Shown in pieces: positions 61,285-64,000 of a DNA stretch of 64,000 nucleotides (positions are counted from its first letter, which is position 1; every line of letters starts with the position of its first letter). The stretch comes from a candidate division CSSED10-310 bacterium. GTDB taxonomy: Bacteria > CSSED10-310. The notes beneath the pieces were generated by a model. The model did no database searches. It was not told where the DNA came from and saw only the letters and a list, made by a program, of their open reading frames with translations. The position numbers were made by a program, and so were the translations under genes. Location: contig JAFGEQ010000015.1 in assembly GCA_016931515.1 (NCBI GenBank), forward strand, positions 1-64,000. The letters are read 5' to 3'.

Positions 61285-62505
61285 TCATACGCTTCCATCC
61301 CGAACACGTTCTTTTGCATCACAAATCGCATCGCACACGATACGAACTGCTCCCGATCCCCCTATCCGGTCAACAATCCAGGCATCTATCGAACGGAGTG
61401 AAGGGTCCGCGTCTGCAACCAGCACGGGCAGTCCCGACCATTTCAATGCTGCCAGATCGTTGATATCGTTCCCGATAAAAGCGATTTCATGTCGATCGAT
61501 ATTCATGGACTGAGCCAATTTCCTCAACTCTGACGCTTTATCAATCGAATTCCGAATGCATCGAATTCCAAGTTTTTGGCATCGTGCTTCGACAACCTTG
61601 CCGGCTTCGGTTGAAATAACGACCGGTTCGGTTTCAAACGACTTCAAGCGAGCCAATCCCAGGCTGTCCGCGCGGCTGCAGCGCACCGATTCAACACCAT
61701 CCTGATCGACCCATACGGAGTTATCGGTCAAAACCCCGTCAAAATCCAGAGCCAATAACCGAATAGCGGCCAATTGTCTGTCGGATGGTATCGTATTGTT
61801 TCTGGATTTCAGCATCCCTGCTTCTCTATGATTTCCCAATAATTTATCAAACAAAGCCAGATCATCTTCCGTATCGATCTGATGGGATCGCTCAGACGGC
61901 ATGAGATGAATGCCGATAGACCCCCCCATCCGAGTACCGGTATCCAGCAAAATACGCGTTCTTACAACGTAAATACTGCCATTTTCAAGATATTCCACGT
62001 TACTTTCCTGGCGCATCGGACGCTTCGATGGATCAAAATTCTGCGGTATCGCGCGCCCGGATTCATCCAGCGTCCATCGCCCGGTAAAATGCTCGGGACA
62101 TGCTGAAAATACACTATCGAAATTCTCGTCAATTAATCGTTGAATGGCATTATCAACATCATATTCCGATCGATAGGGAGATGTTGGTTGAAGGAAAACA
62201 ACTATATCCGGTTCATATTGCTCATTTTTCTTCAGCCAATCCAGTACGTGCAGCAACGCCAGTTCCGATGCGGCGTAGTCTCCGGATATCTCTACCGGTC
62301 TGACAATGACCTCAGCCCCCCAATTTCGAGCTATCTCGGCAATCTTCCTGTCGTCAGTCGAGACAAACACCCGGTCAATCCTGTCGGATGATCGCCCGGC
62401 ATCAATGCTCCAGGCAATCAACGGCTTTCCAGCTACTTCGCGGATGTTCTTGTATGGGATTCCTTTCGAACCCCCACGAGCGGGTATGATGCAAATTGTT
62501 TTCAT
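61285..62505 (-). CDS. NeuA-HAD fusion: acylneuraminate cytidylyltransferase and KdsC-like phosphatase
   Basis: About 406 residues. Residues about 1-225 are a CMP-sugar synthetase: IPARGGSKGIPYKNI, FVSTDDRKIAEIA, FLQPTSPYRSEYDV, QIDTEDDLAL. The remaining about 165 residues are a HAD phosphatase of the KdsC/NeuA-tail type: LLALDFDGVLTDNSVWVDQ, VISTEAGKVVEARCQKLG, AFIGNDINDLAALKWSG. The fusion would dephosphorylate the 9-phosphate and activate the same nonulosonic acid as its CMP derivative, as in eukaryotic-style CMAS. Start: ATG at 62505 chosen; TTG at 62535 overlaps the NeuB stop. Confidence 0.88.
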   Translation of the reverse strand: MKTICIIPARGGSKGIPYKNIREVAGKPLIAWSIDAGRSSDRIDRVFVSTDDRKIAEIARNWGAEVIVRPVEISGDYAASELALLHVLDWLKKNEQYEPDIVVFLQPTSPYRSEYDVDNAIQRLIDENFDSVFSACPEHFTGRWTLDESGRAIPQNFDPSKRPMRQESNVEYLENGSIYVVRTRILLDTGTRMGGSIGIHLMPSERSHQIDTEDDLALFDKLLGNHREAGMLKSRNNTIPSDRQLAAIRLLALDFDGVLTDNSVWVDQDGVESVRCSRADSLGLARLKSFETEPVVISTEAGKVVEARCQKLGIRCIRNSIDKASELRKLAQSMNIDRHEIAFIGNDINDLAALKWSGLPVLVADADPSLRSIDAWIVDRIGGSGAVRIVCDAICDAKERVRDGSV

Positions 62506-62531
62506 TACACAGTTTTTTCCGATCCGAGTTA

Positions 62532-63425
62532 TCAATGCTGATTGGATGGTTTTTCCGGAGTACGTCTCAATTTCTGCATCACCGGAATTTCATCGGGGAC
62601 GATCCGCTTGATCCCGTCACCCAGTGCCAGTTCTACACTTCGGATATCCCGTACCAGACGAGCTAAACCATGGGGTTCCACAGATGCCGCCTGATCACTC
62701 CCCCACATGGCACGATCAAGAGTCAGATGTCGTTCGATCATGCATGCGCCAAGAACGACGGCAGCCAACGATGTCTGAAGACCGACTTCGTGACCTGAAT
62801 AACCGATCGGGCACGGAAACTCATTCTGGAGGGTCTGGATTACACGAAGATTTAGATCTTCGACTTTTGTCGGGTATGTACTCGTTGTGTGCAGAATGAT
62901 GAGATTATGGGTACCGAGGAGCCGGACTGCGTGCCGTACCTGTTCCAGAGTGCTCATGCCGGTGGACAGTATCAACGGCCGTCCGGTATCTCTGCATCGC
63001 AGCAGCAGATCATCGTGTGTCAGACATGCGGATGAAATTTTAAAGCATGGCGTACCGAATGATTCAAGAAATGCCACCGACTTCTCATCCCAGCAGGATG
63101 CGAACCATAGAATTCCCTTCTGCCTGCAGTAATTGTCGATTACCGTGTATTCATTTTCTCCAAACTCCAGCCCCCGTTTAAGGTCACCATTTGTACTGCC
63201 GAAAGGACTTTCCCTGAGACGTCCAAGATCTTCCCTTGAATATACGAGATCCACATCTCTTTTTTGGAATTTGACCGCCTGGCAGCCGGCCGATATGGCA
63301 GCATCAATCAATCTGAGCGCTGTTTCGACATCGCCGTTATGATTGATGCCGATCTCTGCAACGACAAAACATGGGTTCCCAAAGCCTATTTGCTGATCTG
63401 CAATTTTAACTGATGCACCCAACAT
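62532..63425 (-). CDS. NeuB-family nonulosonic acid synthase
   Basis: A 297-residue sialic acid synthase-family protein: VAEIGINHNGDVETALRLIDAA, CQAVKFQKRDVDLVYS, PCFKISSACLTHDDLL, LSTGMSTLEQVRHAV, CPIGYSGHEVG, ERHLTLDRAMWGSDQAASVEP. These are the TIM-barrel residues that bind PEP and metal. It lacks the C-terminal SAF (antifreeze-like) domain of typical NeuB (about 345 aa), which normally contributes to sugar binding. Condenses PEP with an N-acyl mannosamine-type sugar (phosphate). With the NeuA-HAD fusion it forms a nonulosonic acid branch; the sugar itself cannot be defined. Confidence 0.88.
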   Translation of the reverse strand: MLGASVKIADQQIGFGNPCFVVAEIGINHNGDVETALRLIDAAISAGCQAVKFQKRDVDLVYSREDLGRLRESPFGSTNGDLKRGLEFGENEYTVIDNYCRQKGILWFASCWDEKSVAFLESFGTPCFKISSACLTHDDLLLRCRDTGRPLILSTGMSTLEQVRHAVRLLGTHNLIILHTTSTYPTKVEDLNLRVIQTLQNEFPCPIGYSGHEVGLQTSLAAVVLGACMIERHLTLDRAMWGSDQAASVEPHGLARLVRDIRSVELALGDGIKRIVPDEIPVMQKLRRTPEKPSNQH

Positions 63426-63473
63426 ACAAATCTCCCTGCAACCTAGTATTATCCGGATAAGGCGGATGAAGTG

Positions 63474-64000
63474 TCAGACTATATCCGCGAATGTCGATTC
63501 CATTCTTCGGAAGAACAAAACACCTGTAAACAAAGTAATCATGGCGGCCAGAACCGATACGAAAAGAACGGCGTCAGGTGGGTTCCCGCTTCCAATAAGC
63601 GCCCATCTGAACCCCTCAACGACTCCAACCATCGGATTCAGGCTGTAGATCGTTCGCCAGGGTTGATTCAACAAGCTGGCCGGATAGGCGACCGGAGTAG
63701 CGAGCAGCCAAAACTGGAGTAAAAACGGCATGATGTATCTCACATCTCTATACCGCACATTCAGTGAAGCGAACCACAGGCCAGTCCCGAGCGCTGTCAT
63801 CAGGGCCAATAATACGAACAGGGGGAGCCATACGATATTCCACGTCGGCGGGATCCCGTATCCAGCCATGAACAGACATAACACCATGAACGCCAGACCC
63901 ATGTCGACGAGAGCCGCTGCAGAACATGACATTGGCACTATTAATCGCGGGAAGTATACTTTTTTAATCATATTGGCATTGCTGACGAGACTATTAGCAC
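63474..64000 (-). CDS. ABC-2 polysaccharide export permease, C-terminal part (Wzm-like, partial)
   Basis: The frame remains open to the right edge of the window, so the start lies beyond it. The visible about 174 residues include NANMIKKVYFPRLIVPMSC, a hallmark of Wzm/TagG permeases, FASLNVRYRDVRYIMPFLLQ, WLLATPVAYPAS, LNPMVGVVEGFRWA, then the last membrane helix. ABC-2 permeases pair with a Wzt ATPase, which is not visible here. It implies an ABC-transporter polysaccharide route besides Wzx/Wzy. Usual length about 270 aa. Confidence 0.88.
   Translation of the reverse strand, partial: ANSLVSNANMIKKVYFPRLIVPMSCSAAALVDMGLAFMVLCLFMAGYGIPPTWNIVWLPLFVLLALMTALGTGLWFASLNVRYRDVRYIMPFLLQFWLLATPVAYPASLLNQPWRTIYSLNPMVGVVEGFRWALIGSGNPPDAVLFVSVLAAMITLFTGVLFFRRMESTFADIV

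Noticed and set aside
62506-62535. TTG at 62535 as the start of the NeuA-HAD gene
   Set aside because: It overlaps the NeuB stop and adds residues (ITRIGKNCV) before the conserved MKTICIIPARGG start of CMP-sugar synthetases; kept only as an alternative.
1-64000. CRISPR arrays, tRNA, rRNA, insertion sequences, prophage
   Set aside because: No regularly spaced direct repeats with spacers, no tRNA-like cloverleaf or CCA end, no transposase, integrase or phage structural gene was recognised on reading; a covariance-model scan would be needed to exclude small RNAs.

Overview
The window reads as a contiguous chromosomal segment of an uncultured, probably Gram-negative (diderm) bacterium. Signs of this are Ser/Thr- and Pro-rich secreted surface proteins with signal peptides, FG-GAP/VCBS repeat proteins, a dockerin, PilT-type ATPases, and a very large surface-polysaccharide locus with Wzx, Wzy and ABC-2 export components. 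No rRNA, tRNA, CRISPR array, insertion sequence or phage gene was seen, so the phylum cannot be fixed. The mix of TPTRTPT linkers, a recurring C-terminal domain on surface proteins and a HEAT-PilT fusion resembles candidate-phylum metagenome genomes; that is an impression, not a placement.

Layout. 0-2.1 kb: secreted parallel beta-helix proteins, the first truncated by the window edge and sharing a near-identical 3' end with the second. 2.2-6.5 kb (minus): a PPC-domain protein, then an operon for a biotin-dependent transcarboxylase-like enzyme (12S-type carboxyltransferase, cupin, 5S-type carboxyltransferase, 1.3S-type biotin carrier). 6.9-13.5 kb: secreted VCBS/ASPIC protein, exported SagB-type nitroreductase, DinB-like protein, small membrane protein plus glycosyltransferase, and a dockerin-bearing FG-GAP protein. 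13.5-20 kb (minus): HEAT-PilT fusion, PilT and TPR-Ser/Thr kinase in one tight operon, preceded by a DUF202 membrane protein. 20-24.2 kb: O-antigen-ligase-like/TPR protein and two enzymes of the UDP-GlcNAc(3NAc)A branch.

24.4-33.7 kb is the most interesting part: a RiPP-like peptide system. Two small secreted-size peptides (91 and 100 aa) share a leader containing YEKP and DLGRVAPVLG, and their cores carry CxxG motifs at intervals of about 10 residues. Around them are two radical SAM/SPASM proteins, five PqqD (RRE) domains in four proteins (one tandem, one fused to a radical SAM), an HPr-kinase-like P-loop protein, a nucleotidyltransferase-like protein, an S24/S26 peptidase-like protein and an ABC exporter. 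The gene content recalls the SynChlorMet (Scm) cassette, a predicted system whose product I believe is unknown.

33.7-64 kb (all minus) is a long polysaccharide locus: CapD/PglF-type dehydratase, PglE-like aminotransferase, initiating sugar transferase, many GT4 glycosyltransferases, a deacetylase-like protein, five GNAT/FemAB-like acyltransferases, AsnB, a double-domain esterase with a degenerate second half, Wzy, Wzx, WbpI-type epimerase, a WecF (GT56)-like transferase with a VioA-type aminotransferase and LbH acetyltransferase, a NeuA-HAD fusion, NeuB, and the end of a Wzm-type ABC-2 permease that runs off the window. Together they suggest a glycan containing amino-, diacetamido- and nonulosonic-acid-type sugars with amide and acyl decorations.
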